64,000 nt of DNA from Actinophytocola xanthii (GCF_001921205.1 NZ_MSIE01000052.1:23595-87594), one strand, 5' to 3'. Numbered from the stretch's first letter, positions 18,484 through 26,522 are shown. Translations and numbers: made by a program. The notes: generated from the letters alone by a model not told the origin.

Positions 18484-18520
18484 GCTGAGCGGCCGGGTGG
18501 TGTAGTCCCGGCCGCTCAGC
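18484..18520. terminator. strong hairpin between precursor and downstream LanKC
   Basis: Perfect 14-bp arms 18484-18497 and 18507-18520 with a 9-nt loop; no T-run follows on the minus strand. It sits 21 nt downstream of the precursor stop, where RiPP operons often carry an attenuator that keeps precursor mRNA in excess over synthetase mRNA (inference). Confidence 0.65.
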
Positions 18521-18540
18521 CCGTCGTCGAGCGGGCTCGC

Positions 18541-18639
18541 TCAGCTCTCCAGGCGGCCGCTGGCGGTGCTGCTGGTGTTACAGGGCCACAGGGCCACGGA
18601 GTCGTCCTCCAGTTCCTGCAGCTCGAGAATCTCGATCAT
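18541..18639 (-). CDS. lanA: candidate lanthipeptide (class III-like) precursor peptide
   Basis: A 32-residue peptide. The leader has the class III signature region (MIEILELQELEDD, compare LxDLQ/LQxLE leaders). The C-terminal part is rich in modifiable residues: Ser14, Trp18, Cys20, Thr22, Ser23, Ser24, Thr25, Ser27 and Ser32, with a single Cys. A very strong ribosome-binding site (AAGGAGGTGA) precedes the ATG by 6 nt. It overlaps the 3' end of the upstream LanKC copy 2 gene by 62 bp in another frame and is followed by a hairpin. Possible products include a Ser14-Cys20 thioether ring, a ring from Cys20 to a downstream dehydrated residue, or a radical-SAM crosslink; which one forms is not predictable from sequence. 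Confidence 0.78.
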   Translation of the reverse strand: MIEILELQELEDDSVALWPCNTSSTASGRLES

Positions 18640-21136
18640 GATGTTCACCTCCTTCCCGGGTCGTGGGTCGGGCGTGGGGCCGCGGTCCGAGATGGGGCAG
18701 GACCTGCGCCCCCTCGTACGCGGCGGACAGGGCGAGCAGCACACCGGCCGAACCGGTGGCGAGGTCGGTCGACAGCCGGGGCATCCGGAAGCCGGGGAAG
18801 GCGACCTCCCCGAGGTGAGTCCGGGCGTGCCAGGACAGGAGCCGTACCTGGGTGTCGATGGCGGCCCGGTTGGCCTGCCGGTCCAGCGTCGCCAGCGTGG
18901 CGATGGCCCCCGCCCGTCCTCGGAACAGCCCGGCGTGCTGGACGTAGACGTGGTCGCAGGTGCGGCGAATCCCGGCGAGCAACGTCGACCAGCGCTCGCG
19001 CGGACGGTGCTCGATCAGGTGCGGTAGGACGAAGGCGAGGCCCCAGCTCCCGCCGTGCAGGTACGGCAAGGCCGTCCTGGACTGTCGCAGGAGGACGATC
19101 CCCTCCGGCCAGGTGTCGCACCGGTCCGCGTCCCGGCGCAGCGCCCGTTCGGCGAGGGTGAGGTAACGGGGGTCGCCGGTCAGCTCGTGCACCCGGCAGA
19201 AGAGCGCGGCGAGCCCGGTCGGGCCGTGCAGGAGTCCGACCGGCGCCGGCCGGCCCGCAACTGCGGGCAGCGGGTCGTCCTCCTGGCCCAGCTGGTCGAC
19301 CAGGCGCATGGCCCGCTCGGCGAGGTCGCCGTCCCCGGTGACGGTGGCGAAGTGCAGCAGGTTGAGCGCGACTCCCGCTCGCCCGCCGAACAGGTCGCCG
19401 GACCGGGTGTCCTCCAGTGGGCGGCAGCGTTCGAGGACGTCCAGGGCCTCCTGCCGGTTCCCCAGCAGGTCCAGTGTGTACGCCACGCCGTGCAGGCCGT
19501 CGTACAGGCCGGGCAGCGGGTTCCCGTCCCGGCGGACGGCCCTGACCAGCCACCGGGTGTAGCAGTCGGGTACCTCGGCGCCCGCCCGGTGCATGGCGAG
19601 GAGCACGCCGGCGGCGCCATAGCCGAGGGGGTGTCCGCCGAGCATGCGCGGGCCGGTCGGCGTTCCCGGGAACAGGCGGTCCACGCGATCCGGTGTGGAC
19701 GGAAGGTGGATTCCGCGGACCAGGGACTCCCGCAGTTCCGGCCAACTGAGCGGGAGCTCGGCGAACAGCTCGGCGGCGGTGTCGCGCTGTTCCGGGCGGC
19801 CGCGGGGGAGGAGGCCGGACAGGACGCGGTCGCCGAAGCCGTCCGGCACCGGGTAGTACCGGTGGATCGCGGCGACGAGGGTCGGCAGCTTCACCGGGTC
19901 GGTGTGGCCGACCGGGAGGAACACCGCCATTCGGAGACCGTTCAGCAGGTACTCGTGCGCCTCGGTCGCGGTCAGCCCGGCCGGGACGCTGAACTCCGGG
20001 TCGCCGTGGGCTGGCGCGCTGTCGTCGTCGAGGCCGGTCGCGGACTCGAGATCGACCAGCACGACCTCCCCGCCGGGGCGGACGACCACGTTGCGCGGGT
20101 TCAGCTCGCCCAGCCGCAGCCCGCGTGCCAGAACCTCCCGCAGGGCGCGGTCCACTCCGTCCAGTGCGTCGAGCGCCCATCGGGTGTACTCGGCCGCGCC
20201 GCGAGCGGCGTTCTCCGCCGTGGTCAACGGGGTGCTCAGGCTCCAGGCGAACAGGTTGGTCCCCTCGACGTACTCCTGTTCGAGGAAGTGGTGTCCAAAG
20301 AGGACACGGTAACCCCGGACCTGGGGGACACAGCCGAGGCCGGCAAGGTGGTCGAGTGCGTTCCGTTCCCGGGTGAGCCGGGCGACGGCGTCGCGGCCGC
20401 GGCGGTCGAGCCCGGCATGGGGCCGGGCCTCCTTGACCACGACCCGCCGTCCGTCGGACCGGGTCTGGGCGAGGTAGGTGCCGCCGCCGTTGCCCAGCCG
20501 CAACGCGCTGAGCACGCGGTAGGGCAGCTCCTCGGTCCTCGACTGCCGCAGCGCCTCGAGGTCGCGAGCGAGGACAGCGGGCAGGGCGACTCCCCGCGGT
20601 GGGACGAAGACCGCGTTGGTGGGCCGGCTGTCCTCGTCGTACCCGCCGTGCCGGACGTGCAACGGCCCCTCGCCGTGCACGAGTGCGCCGAGCACCCGCG
20701 GGCCCGCCGTCCCGCCCAGCAGCAGGGAGAGCTCGGTCAGCACGTCGGTCAGCGCCGCGTCGTCACCGGGGTGGAGGGTGATCGGCCGGCCGCTGCGGAA
20801 CCGGTCCGCGTGGTCGGCGTTCAGCTCGCGGGCCGCGGTGGTGCTGCGGACGAGGTCGAACGGGATCTCCCGTTCGACGCAGTAACCCCACACGATCTCC
20901 ACCGCCTTGCCGATGTCCTCGAGCCCCACGGCGACGTCCACGCGCCAGCCCACCGGCGGCGGCGTCACTTCCGCCGGGCACAGCCGCACGTACCAACCCG
21001 ACTCGGTCCGCAGCCAGCCGGCGGGCACCGGCAGAGCGGTCACCGGGAACCGCTCGTCCTCGTCGGCCAGCATCTCCGGGCGCTCGAAGTAGACCGGGTC
21101 GGCGACGCAGAACGGCGGGTAGTCCTCGGCGATCAC
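18578..21136 (-). CDS. class III lanthionine synthetase-like protein LanKC (copy 2; degenerate lyase and kinase loop)
   Basis: An 852-residue paralogue of copy 1 with the same lyase-kinase-LanC order. The kinase Lys235 is kept (VVVKEARPHAG, codon 20432-20434), but the catalytic Asp is Glu344 and the following Lys is Asn (LRLGELNPRN, codon 20105-20107). In the lyase domain the His is Asp67 (GWRVDVAV) and the Lys is Asp94 (IPFDLVRS). The LanC-like domain runs to about residue 830. The last ~20 residues are translated through the start of the precursor gene and are probably not conserved. The GTG start overlaps the radical SAM stop. It may be a pseudoenzyme partner, a leader-binding subunit or a dedicated cyclase (inference). 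Confidence 0.85.
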   Translation of the reverse strand: MIAEDYPPFCVADPVYFERPEMLADEDERFPVTALPVPAGWLRTESGWYVRLCPAEVTPPPVGWRVDVAVGLEDIGKAVEIVWGYCVEREIPFDLVRSTTAARELNADHADRFRSGRPITLHPGDDAALTDVLTELSLLLGGTAGPRVLGALVHGEGPLHVRHGGYDEDSRPTNAVFVPPRGVALPAVLARDLEALRQSRTEELPYRVLSALRLGNGGGTYLAQTRSDGRRVVVKEARPHAGLDRRGRDAVARLTRERNALDHLAGLGCVPQVRGYRVLFGHHFLEQEYVEGTNLFAWSLSTPLTTAENAARGAAEYTRWALDALDGVDRALREVLARGLRLGELNPRNVVVRPGGEVVLVDLESATGLDDDSAPAHGDPEFSVPAGLTATEAHEYLLNGLRMAVFLPVGHTDPVKLPTLVAAIHRYYPVPDGFGDRVLSGLLPRGRPEQRDTAAELFAELPLSWPELRESLVRGIHLPSTPDRVDRLFPGTPTGPRMLGGHPLGYGAAGVLLAMHRAGAEVPDCYTRWLVRAVRRDGNPLPGLYDGLHGVAYTLDLLGNRQEALDVLERCRPLEDTRSGDLFGGRAGVALNLLHFATVTGDGDLAERAMRLVDQLGQEDDPLPAVAGRPAPVGLLHGPTGLAALFCRVHELTGDPRYLTLAERALRRDADRCDTWPEGIVLLRQSRTALPYLHGGSWGLAFVLPHLIEHRPRERWSTLLAGIRRTCDHVYVQHAGLFRGRAGAIATLATLDRQANRAAIDTQVRLLSWHARTHLGEVAFPGFRMPRLSTDLATGSAGVLLALSAAYEGAQVLPHLGPRPHARPTTREGGEHHDRDSRAAGTGGRLRGPVAL

Positions 21137-22185
21137 GACCGGGACGGGACGATGGCCAGCGGGACGGCCCGCCGCTCGATCCGCTCGCGGTCGGCCTCCG
21201 CGCCGAACCGGTCGTTGAGCCGCCGAACGGCCTCCGCCCACTGGCGGACGGTACGCACCGGCGCGAGTGTCTCGACGACGAACGGGTCGGTCCACCGGTC
21301 CATCGCTCGGCTCCAGACCACGTACGGGTCCTCCTCGAGCAGGTTGCCGACCGACCCCTCGTAGACGGGCATCCAGCGCACCGCCCCGTCCGGTTCGACC
21401 TGCATCACCGACGACTCCTCGCGGTGGCGCGAGCGGGACGGGGGCCGGACGAGACCGAGGTTGTCGGTCGTGCTGACGCTGATCTCCTCGCCCGCGGCGT
21501 CCTGTAGCCGCGCGCGGAACTCCGCCGACACCAACAGCTCCAGCTGGTCGTCGTGCAGGAGCTCGGTCTCGCCGAACACCACACCGCTGCCGAGCCCCGA
21601 CGGCGCGGCGGCGTTGAAGGAAATGGCCTTGAGCCGGGGATAGCGCGAGCTCATCGTGGCGACGAACCGCTCGATCTCGTCGAAGTTGCTGCGGATCACC
21701 ACGAACTCGAGCATGAAGGCGGGTGGCCTGCGTCCCTCGTCGACCCGGCGCCTCGCCGCCTGGTCCAGGAGCTCGAGTGCCCGCGACGCCCGGTCGAAGG
21801 AGCCCGCGCGACCGCGGATCCGGTCGTGCGTCTCCGCCGAGGCCCCGTCGACACTCACGCTGATCTGGTTGAACACCTCGGCGAGCTTGTCCGGCATCGA
21901 CTCGTCGAACAGCCATCCGCTGGTGTAGATGCAGGTCGAGATCCCCGCCGCGGACAGCTTCTCGGCGATCGCGAGGATGTTCCTGATCAGCAGGGGCTCA
22001 CCGCCGGCGAGCGAGACGACACTCGGCTTCAGCGCGATGAACGCGTCCGCGAGGCGCAGCATGTCCGCCGGATCGCGCAGCTGCCGGGACGGCCGCCGGC
22101 CCGACTCGGAGTAGCAGTGCACACACCTGAGGGGGCACGCGAAGGTGGTGTCCCAGATGATGATCTCCGGGCCGACGTCCTGCAT
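21133..22185 (-). CDS. radical SAM peptide-modifying enzyme with SPASM-like but Cys-free C-terminus
   Basis: A 350-residue radical SAM protein. Cys17, Cys21 and Cys24 (ACPLRCVHCY) bind the cluster; SLAGGEPLL is the SAM-binding GGE motif; later strands SVSVDG and VVIRSNFDEIERF follow. The C-terminal region has the layout of a SPASM/twitch domain (SVMQVEPDGAVRWMPVYEGSVGNL) but without the cysteines that bind auxiliary clusters. First gene of the minus-strand operon, with AGGAG 6 nt before the ATG. From context it should modify the 32-residue precursor, for example by a thioether to an alpha carbon, a C-C crosslink at Trp18 or epimerisation; none of these can be chosen from sequence alone. Confidence 0.86.
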   Translation of the reverse strand: MQDVGPEIIIWDTTFACPLRCVHCYSESGRRPSRQLRDPADMLRLADAFIALKPSVVSLAGGEPLLIRNILAIAEKLSAAGISTCIYTSGWLFDESMPDKLAEVFNQISVSVDGASAETHDRIRGRAGSFDRASRALELLDQAARRRVDEGRRPPAFMLEFVVIRSNFDEIERFVATMSSRYPRLKAISFNAAAPSGLGSGVVFGETELLHDDQLELLVSAEFRARLQDAAGEEISVSTTDNLGLVRPPSRSRHREESSVMQVEPDGAVRWMPVYEGSVGNLLEEDPYVVWSRAMDRWTDPFVVETLAPVRTVRQWAEAVRRLNDRFGAEADRERIERRAVPLAIVPSRS

Positions 22186-22291
22186 GGGGTTCTCCTGGCT
22201 TGTCGAGCCACCCGCGTTTCTTCTCGGGTCGCTATCCGAGTGACGCCTGTTGGAATGTCACATTAGGTCGGCCGGGCATCCCGGGACGTAG

Positions 22292-22345
22292 GGGAGATTT
22301 CCCGGGTAGGGCGGGAGATTTCCCCGGGCTGACCGAGATTCCGCA
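22292..22345. repeat. direct repeats with ~21-bp period in the divergent promoter
   Basis: GGGAGATTTCCC occurs at 22292-22303 and again at 22313-22324, exactly 21 bp apart, and a third, weaker GAGATTCC at 22335-22342. Each full copy is also near-palindromic. Two-turn spaced direct repeats upstream of a -10 box are how SARP/BTAD activators bind, and such a regulator is encoded at 23484-26501. Confidence 0.6.
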
Positions 22346-22372
22346 CTCGGGTCGGATGCGGTTGACGACGCC

Positions 22373-22378
22373 TAGAAT
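22373..22378 (+). promoter_or_regulatory. -10 box of the LLM oxidoreductase gene
   Basis: TAGAAT lies 34 nt before the ATG at 22412, leaving a short 5' UTR with a GGAGAGG ribosome-binding site. No good -35 is found at 17-18 bp, which suggests activator dependence through the repeats just upstream. Confidence 0.4.
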
Positions 22379-22411
22379 CGCGGTCCTTCGAGGATGGTCG
22401 GAGAGGATTCC

Positions 22412-23374
22412 ATGACCACGTATTCCGTTCTCGTGCCGTTCGCCCACTGCAGACCGGAGAGGACGTTGCCGTTCGCGGCGTTCGTCCAGTGGAGCCGGGC
22501 ACTGCGCCTGTGGTTGGCCCAGGGCGACGGTGGTGACCCGCACCAGACGGTCGCCTTCGCCGCCGCGTCGGGTTTCCGGGTACCGGTTGGCACCGGGGTG
22601 CGTCTCATGCCCCACCGCCACCCGTTCACCGCCGCCCAGGAGACGCAGGCACTGGCGGTCGCGGCGGGACACCCGGTGGTGGCGGGGTTCGGCCCCGGGG
22701 CAAGCGTGCTCCAGCAGGCCCTGCTGGGCGCTCCCTACGCGAGCCCGCTGGGCGCGGCCCGGGAGTACCTGACGGTCGTGCGCGGGTTGCTGGCCGGCGA
22801 GGAGGTCGAGCACCGCGGGGAGTACTACACCTGCCTGGCGCGGCTGCCGTCGGTGCCGAGCCCGCCGGTCGAGGTGGGGCTGGGGGTGCTCCGTCCGGCA
22901 ATGGCGCGCCTGGCCGGAGAGGTGGCCGACGTGGCCGTCAGCTGGCTCACCCCGGCGGCCTACCTGCGCGAGGTGGTGGTGCCGGCGCTGCGGGCCGGGG
23001 CCGAGGCGAGGGCGCGCCCGGTGCCCAGGCTGGTCGCGGTCGTCTCGACGGCTCTGGAACGGTCCGGTCGCGATGTCGGCGAGCTGGTGCTGGCCGCGCA
23101 CACCCATCACCTGCGGATGCCGCACTACGCCGACATGCTCCGCCGAGCGGGCGTGGCCGTCGACCGCGCCGACCTGACGGCCGCCGCCGAGGCCGTGGTG
23201 AAGGGCGGGGCGTTCCTCAGCGGGACAGCCGGCCACCTCGCCGAGCAGCTGGCGGAGTTCCGGGACGCGGGCGTCGACGAGGTGGTCCTCAACGTCTCCG
23301 GGGTGTACGCCGCGGCCGGCGGCCGCGCGGCGCTGGAGGAGCTCGACGAGCTGCTCCGGGAGGCCGTCCCGTGA
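22412..23374 (+). CDS. LLM-class (luciferase-like, F420 or FMN) oxidoreductase
   Basis: A 320-residue bacterial-luciferase-fold protein: FGPGASVLQQALLGAPYASPL and REYLTVVRGLLAGEEVEHRGEYY are the typical LLM blocks. ATG 22412 is chosen because GGAGAGG lies 5 nt upstream; an ATG 18 bp earlier has no such site. It is transcribed divergently from the radical SAM/LanKC operon across a 226-bp region. In lexapeptide and related clusters an LLM-family F420H2-dependent enzyme (LanJ type) reduces dehydroalanine to D-alanine, so tailoring of the precursor's dehydrated Ser residues is plausible (inference). Confidence 0.85.
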   Translation: MTTYSVLVPFAHCRPERTLPFAAFVQWSRALRLWLAQGDGGDPHQTVAFAAASGFRVPVGTGVRLMPHRHPFTAAQETQALAVAAGHPVVAGFGPGASVLQQALLGAPYASPLGAAREYLTVVRGLLAGEEVEHRGEYYTCLARLPSVPSPPVEVGLGVLRPAMARLAGEVADVAVSWLTPAAYLREVVVPALRAGAEARARPVPRLVAVVSTALERSGRDVGELVLAAHTHHLRMPHYADMLRRAGVAVDRADLTAAAEAVVKGGAFLSGTAGHLAEQLAEFRDAGVDEVVLNVSGVYAAAGGRAALEELDELLREAVP

Positions 23375-23427
23375 CAGCTCGCCGCATGCCGTCACATCTC
23401 GGGCCCCGGCGACGAACCTGGGGGATG

Positions 23428-23454
23428 GACCGGCGGCCCCGAGGACCGCCGGTC
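23428..23454. promoter_or_regulatory. 9-bp inverted repeat upstream of the BTAD regulator
   Basis: GACCGGCGG (23428-23436) and CCGCCGGTC (23446-23454) with a 9-nt loop lie between the LLM gene and the BTAD regulator. This could be a terminator for the former or an operator for the latter. Confidence 0.4.
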
Positions 23455-23483
23455 GGTGACGGTGCGCGGCGGCTGGGGGCTGG

Positions 23484-26400
23484 ATGGAGTTCGCGGTGCT
23501 GGGACCGCTCGCGATGACGCACGCGGGCGTGAGCGTCCCGCTGACCGGCGGGCGTCGGCGGCGGCTGCTGGCCGCGTTGCTCGTCAACGCGAACGCGGTC
23601 GTCCCGGCCGACCGCCTGATCGACATCCTGTGGGGCGCCGACGCCCCGGACACCGCCCCGCGCAACCTGCACAACCAGGTGTGGCGGCTGCGCGCCGCAC
23701 TCGAGGACAGCGGCGGCGCCGCGCTGGTCACCGAGCCACCCGGCTACCTGCTGCGGGTGGAGCCCTCGGCGATCGACGCGGTCCGGTTCGAGGCGGCCCT
23801 GTCCGACGCGGCAGCGGAGCGCCTCGCCCGGCCCGAGCGGGCCGTGGAGCGGTTGACCACGGCGCTCCAGCTGTGGCGCGGTCCGGCCTACGCGGAGTTC
23901 GCCGACGAGGAGTTCTGCCGGTACGAGGCGATCCGTCTCGCCGAGCTGCGGCTGGTGGCCGTCGAGGAGCGGTTCGCGGCCGGCATGGACCTGGGTCGGT
24001 ACGCCGAGCTGGTCGGCGAGCTCGACGCGTTCGCCGTGGAGCACCCGCTGCGGGAACGGGCGACGGAGCTGCTGATGACCGCACTGCACCGGTCGGGTCG
24101 CCAGGCCGACGCGACCGAGGTCTACCTGCGGTTCCGGCGGCACCTGGTCGAGCACCTCGGGGTGGAGCCGTCGCCGGCGTTGCGCCGCCACCACGAGCAC
24201 CTCCTGCGGGCGGACCCGGTGCCGCCGGCCGCGTCGTGGCCGGCCGGGGCGACGCGGGAGCAGGTGGGCAACCTCCGGTCGGAGCTCTCCGAGCTCGTGG
24301 GCCGTGCGGCGGACGTCGAGGCGGCGCGCCGCACGCTCGCCCGCGCGAGGGTGGTCACGCTGACCGGGACCGGCGGGGTCGGCAAGACCCGGCTGGCGAC
24401 CGGCGTGGCGGCCGCCCTGCGAGCCGACTTCCCGCACGGCGTGTGGGTGTGCGAGCTGGCCGCGGTACGCGACGGCTGGCTGGTGCCCGACGTACTGGCG
24501 ACGACCCTGGGCGTGCGGGAGTCGCGTGGCGCCGACGTCACCGACGGCCTGGTCGACTTCCTGCGGTCCCGGCGGGCCCTGCTGGTGGTCGACAACTGCG
24601 AACACGTGCTGGACGCCGCGGCCGGCCTGGTCACGGCGCTCGCCAGGGGCTGTCCCGAGCTCACGGTCCTGGTCACCAGCCGGGAGCCGCTGGGGATCGA
24701 GGGCGAGCACGTCCTTCCGGTGCGGCCGCTCGCGGTACCGCCGCCGGCGGCGGGGCAGGACCCGGCCCTGGTCGCCAGGATCCCGTCGGTGGAGCTGTTC
24801 ACCGACCGGGCCAGGGCGGCCCTGCCGACCTTCGCCCTCGGCGAGCACAACGTCGCCGCGGTCGTCGAGATCTGCCGTGGCCTCGACGGGCTGCCGTTGG
24901 CGATCGAGCTGGCCGCCACCAGGCTGCGGTCGATGTCGCTCGACGAGATCGGCGACCGGCTCGAGCGGCGCCTGGAGTTCCTGCACAGCCCCAGGCGGAC
25001 GCGCGAGGCGCGGCACAGCACGCTCGGCGCCGTCGTCGCCTGGTCATACGACCTGCTCAGCCCCCGCGAGCAGGCCGTCTTCGACGCGCTGAGCGTGCTG
25101 GTCGGCTCGTTCACGCTGGACGACGCCGTGGCCGTCGCGGCCGACGAGGAGCTGGGCCCGGCCGAGGTGGTCGACGTGGTCACCGACCTGGTGCACAAGT
25201 CCATGCTGGTCGCCGACACCGACCGGGCGCCGACCCGGTACACCGTGCTGGAGACCCTGCGGATCTTCGGACGCGAGCGGCTCACCCGGACCGGGCGGCT
25301 GGAGGCCCTGCTGGGCCGGCACACCGCACTCTGCCTCGCCGTGGCCGAGGGGTCCGCGTCCGGCCTCGTCGGTCCGGACGAGGCGGCGTGGGCCGAGCGG
25401 GTCACCGGCCTGCTCGACGACCTGCGCGGCGCGCACACCCGGGCGCTGGCCGCGGAACCCGAGATCGCCGTGCGGCTCTCCGCCGCGCTGCTGCGGTTCA
25501 CCTCGACCCACGGGCCCTCCGAGCTGTACGGCTGGGCCGACCGGGCGGTGGGTGCCGCGAGCGGGAGCCCTGGCCCGCGGCTCGCCGCCGCGCTGGCCGT
25601 CGCCGCGGCCGGCGCCGCACGAAGCGGCGACCTCGTCGCCGCGACCGACCTGGCCCGCCGGGGGTTGGACGCGGTACCGGTGCGGGACGATCCCGCACGC
25701 CGCTTCCCCCTGTGGGTCCTGGCCAGGGTGGCGTCCTTCGAGGACAGGCTCGCCGACGCCGCGCACCTGTACGCGGTCGTGGCCGAACTCGCCGGGCGGG
25801 CCGGCGACGACCAGTGCGCCGCCTACGTCACCGCGAGCGGCGCGCTCCAGCACGCGTACCTGGGCGCCACCGCACACGCGGTGTCGGTCGCCCGACGGGC
25901 CAAGAAGCTCGCGATGGCGACCCGCAACCCGACGGCCATCGCCTGGGCAGACTGCGTCCTCGGCGTGGCGTTGCGCGACAGCGACCCGGAGCGGGCCCTG
26001 GCGATTCTGGAGCGGGCCAACGAGGTCGGGCGGGCCTGCGGCAACGCCTACATTCCCGGCGCGGCGCTGAGCGCCTCCGCCGCGGTCACGACCAGGCACG
26101 ACGACCCGTACCGCGCCGCCAGGCTGGTGCTCGAGACGATCGGCTACTGGAGCCGGCAGAACCACCGCGTCCAGCGGTGGGGCGTGCTGCGTACCGCGGT
26201 CATCCTGCTCACCCGGTTCGGCGACGACGTCGCGGCGGCCACGCTGCACGGGGCGGTGACGGCGAGCGGCGCGGCGGTACGGCCGACCGGTGTCGACGCG
26301 GAGCTGCTCGAGGCCGCGGTGGCCGGGATCGCCGAGCGCCTCGGTACCGAGCGGTTCGCCGCGGCCACCGCCCACGGCGCCGCGCTGCCCGAGGAGGACG

Positions 26401-26501
26401 TCGTCGCCCTCGCCCGGGTTGCCGTGGACCGGGCCCCGGCCGGACGGCTGCACGTGGTGCGGCCCCTGCGGCAGCCGCTCCCGCGCAGCCTGCCCGGCTG
26501 A
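23484..26501 (+). CDS. AfsR/BTAD-family (large SARP) transcriptional regulator
   Basis: A 1005-residue regulator. Residues 1-95 are an OmpR-like winged helix (EFAVLGPLAMTHAG...NQVWRLRAAL), 95-245 the BTAD domain (AVERLTTALQLWRGPAYAEF...EVYLRFRRHLVEHLGVEPSP), 275-560 an NB-ARC ATPase with Walker A TGTGGVGKT and Walker B ALLVVDNCEHVL, and the rest helical repeats of TPR type. Such proteins activate antibiotic clusters by binding direct repeats near -35 regions. It is codirectional with the LLM gene and lies 1.2 kb from the repeat array at 22292-22345. It shares a bidirectional hairpin with the next convergent gene. Confidence 0.92.
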   Translation: MEFAVLGPLAMTHAGVSVPLTGGRRRRLLAALLVNANAVVPADRLIDILWGADAPDTAPRNLHNQVWRLRAALEDSGGAALVTEPPGYLLRVEPSAIDAVRFEAALSDAAAERLARPERAVERLTTALQLWRGPAYAEFADEEFCRYEAIRLAELRLVAVEERFAAGMDLGRYAELVGELDAFAVEHPLRERATELLMTALHRSGRQADATEVYLRFRRHLVEHLGVEPSPALRRHHEHLLRADPVPPAASWPAGATREQVGNLRSELSELVGRAADVEAARRTLARARVVTLTGTGGVGKTRLATGVAAALRADFPHGVWVCELAAVRDGWLVPDVLATTLGVRESRGADVTDGLVDFLRSRRALLVVDNCEHVLDAAAGLVTALARGCPELTVLVTSREPLGIEGEHVLPVRPLAVPPPAAGQDPALVARIPSVELFTDRARAALPTFALGEHNVAAVVEICRGLDGLPLAIELAATRLRSMSLDEIGDRLERRLEFLHSPRRTREARHSTLGAVVAWSYDLLSPREQAVFDALSVLVGSFTLDDAVAVAADEELGPAEVVDVVTDLVHKSMLVADTDRAPTRYTVLETLRIFGRERLTRTGRLEALLGRHTALCLAVAEGSASGLVGPDEAAWAERVTGLLDDLRGAHTRALAAEPEIAVRLSAALLRFTSTHGPSELYGWADRAVGAASGSPGPRLAAALAVAAAGAARSGDLVAATDLARRGLDAVPVRDDPARRFPLWVLARVASFEDRLADAAHLYAVVAELAGRAGDDQCAAYVTASGALQHAYLGATAHAVSVARRAKKLAMATRNPTAIAWADCVLGVALRDSDPERALAILERANEVGRACGNAYIPGAALSASAAVTTRHDDPYRAARLVLETIGYWSRQNHRVQRWGVLRTAVILLTRFGDDVAAATLHGAVTASGAAVRPTGVDAELLEAAVAGIAERLGTERFAAATAHGAALPEEDVVALARVAVDRAPAGRLHVVRPLRQPLPRSLPG

Positions 26502-26522
26502 GCCGCCCGGCTACCGGGCGGC
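26502..26522. terminator. bidirectional hairpin between convergent regulators
   Basis: GCCGCCCGG / CCGGGCGGC form a perfect 9-bp stem with a 3-nt loop that is itself the TAG stop of the minus-strand regulator. The left arm begins right after the TGA of the BTAD gene. Confidence 0.7.

Noticed and set aside
18541..18744. A longer 67-codon start for the precursor.
   Set aside because: The N-terminal extension is not leader-like, and the AAGGAGGTGA ribosome-binding site points to ATG 18639.
19055..21364. A 769-codon plus-strand ORF antisense to LanKC2.
   Set aside because: Low-complexity antisense shadow; LanKC2 has clear kinase and LanC motifs in its own frame.
22186..22291. GTGACA ... GATAGC as a minus-strand promoter for the radical SAM operon.
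   Set aside because: The spacing (19 bp) and -10 match are too weak to be counted as a feature.
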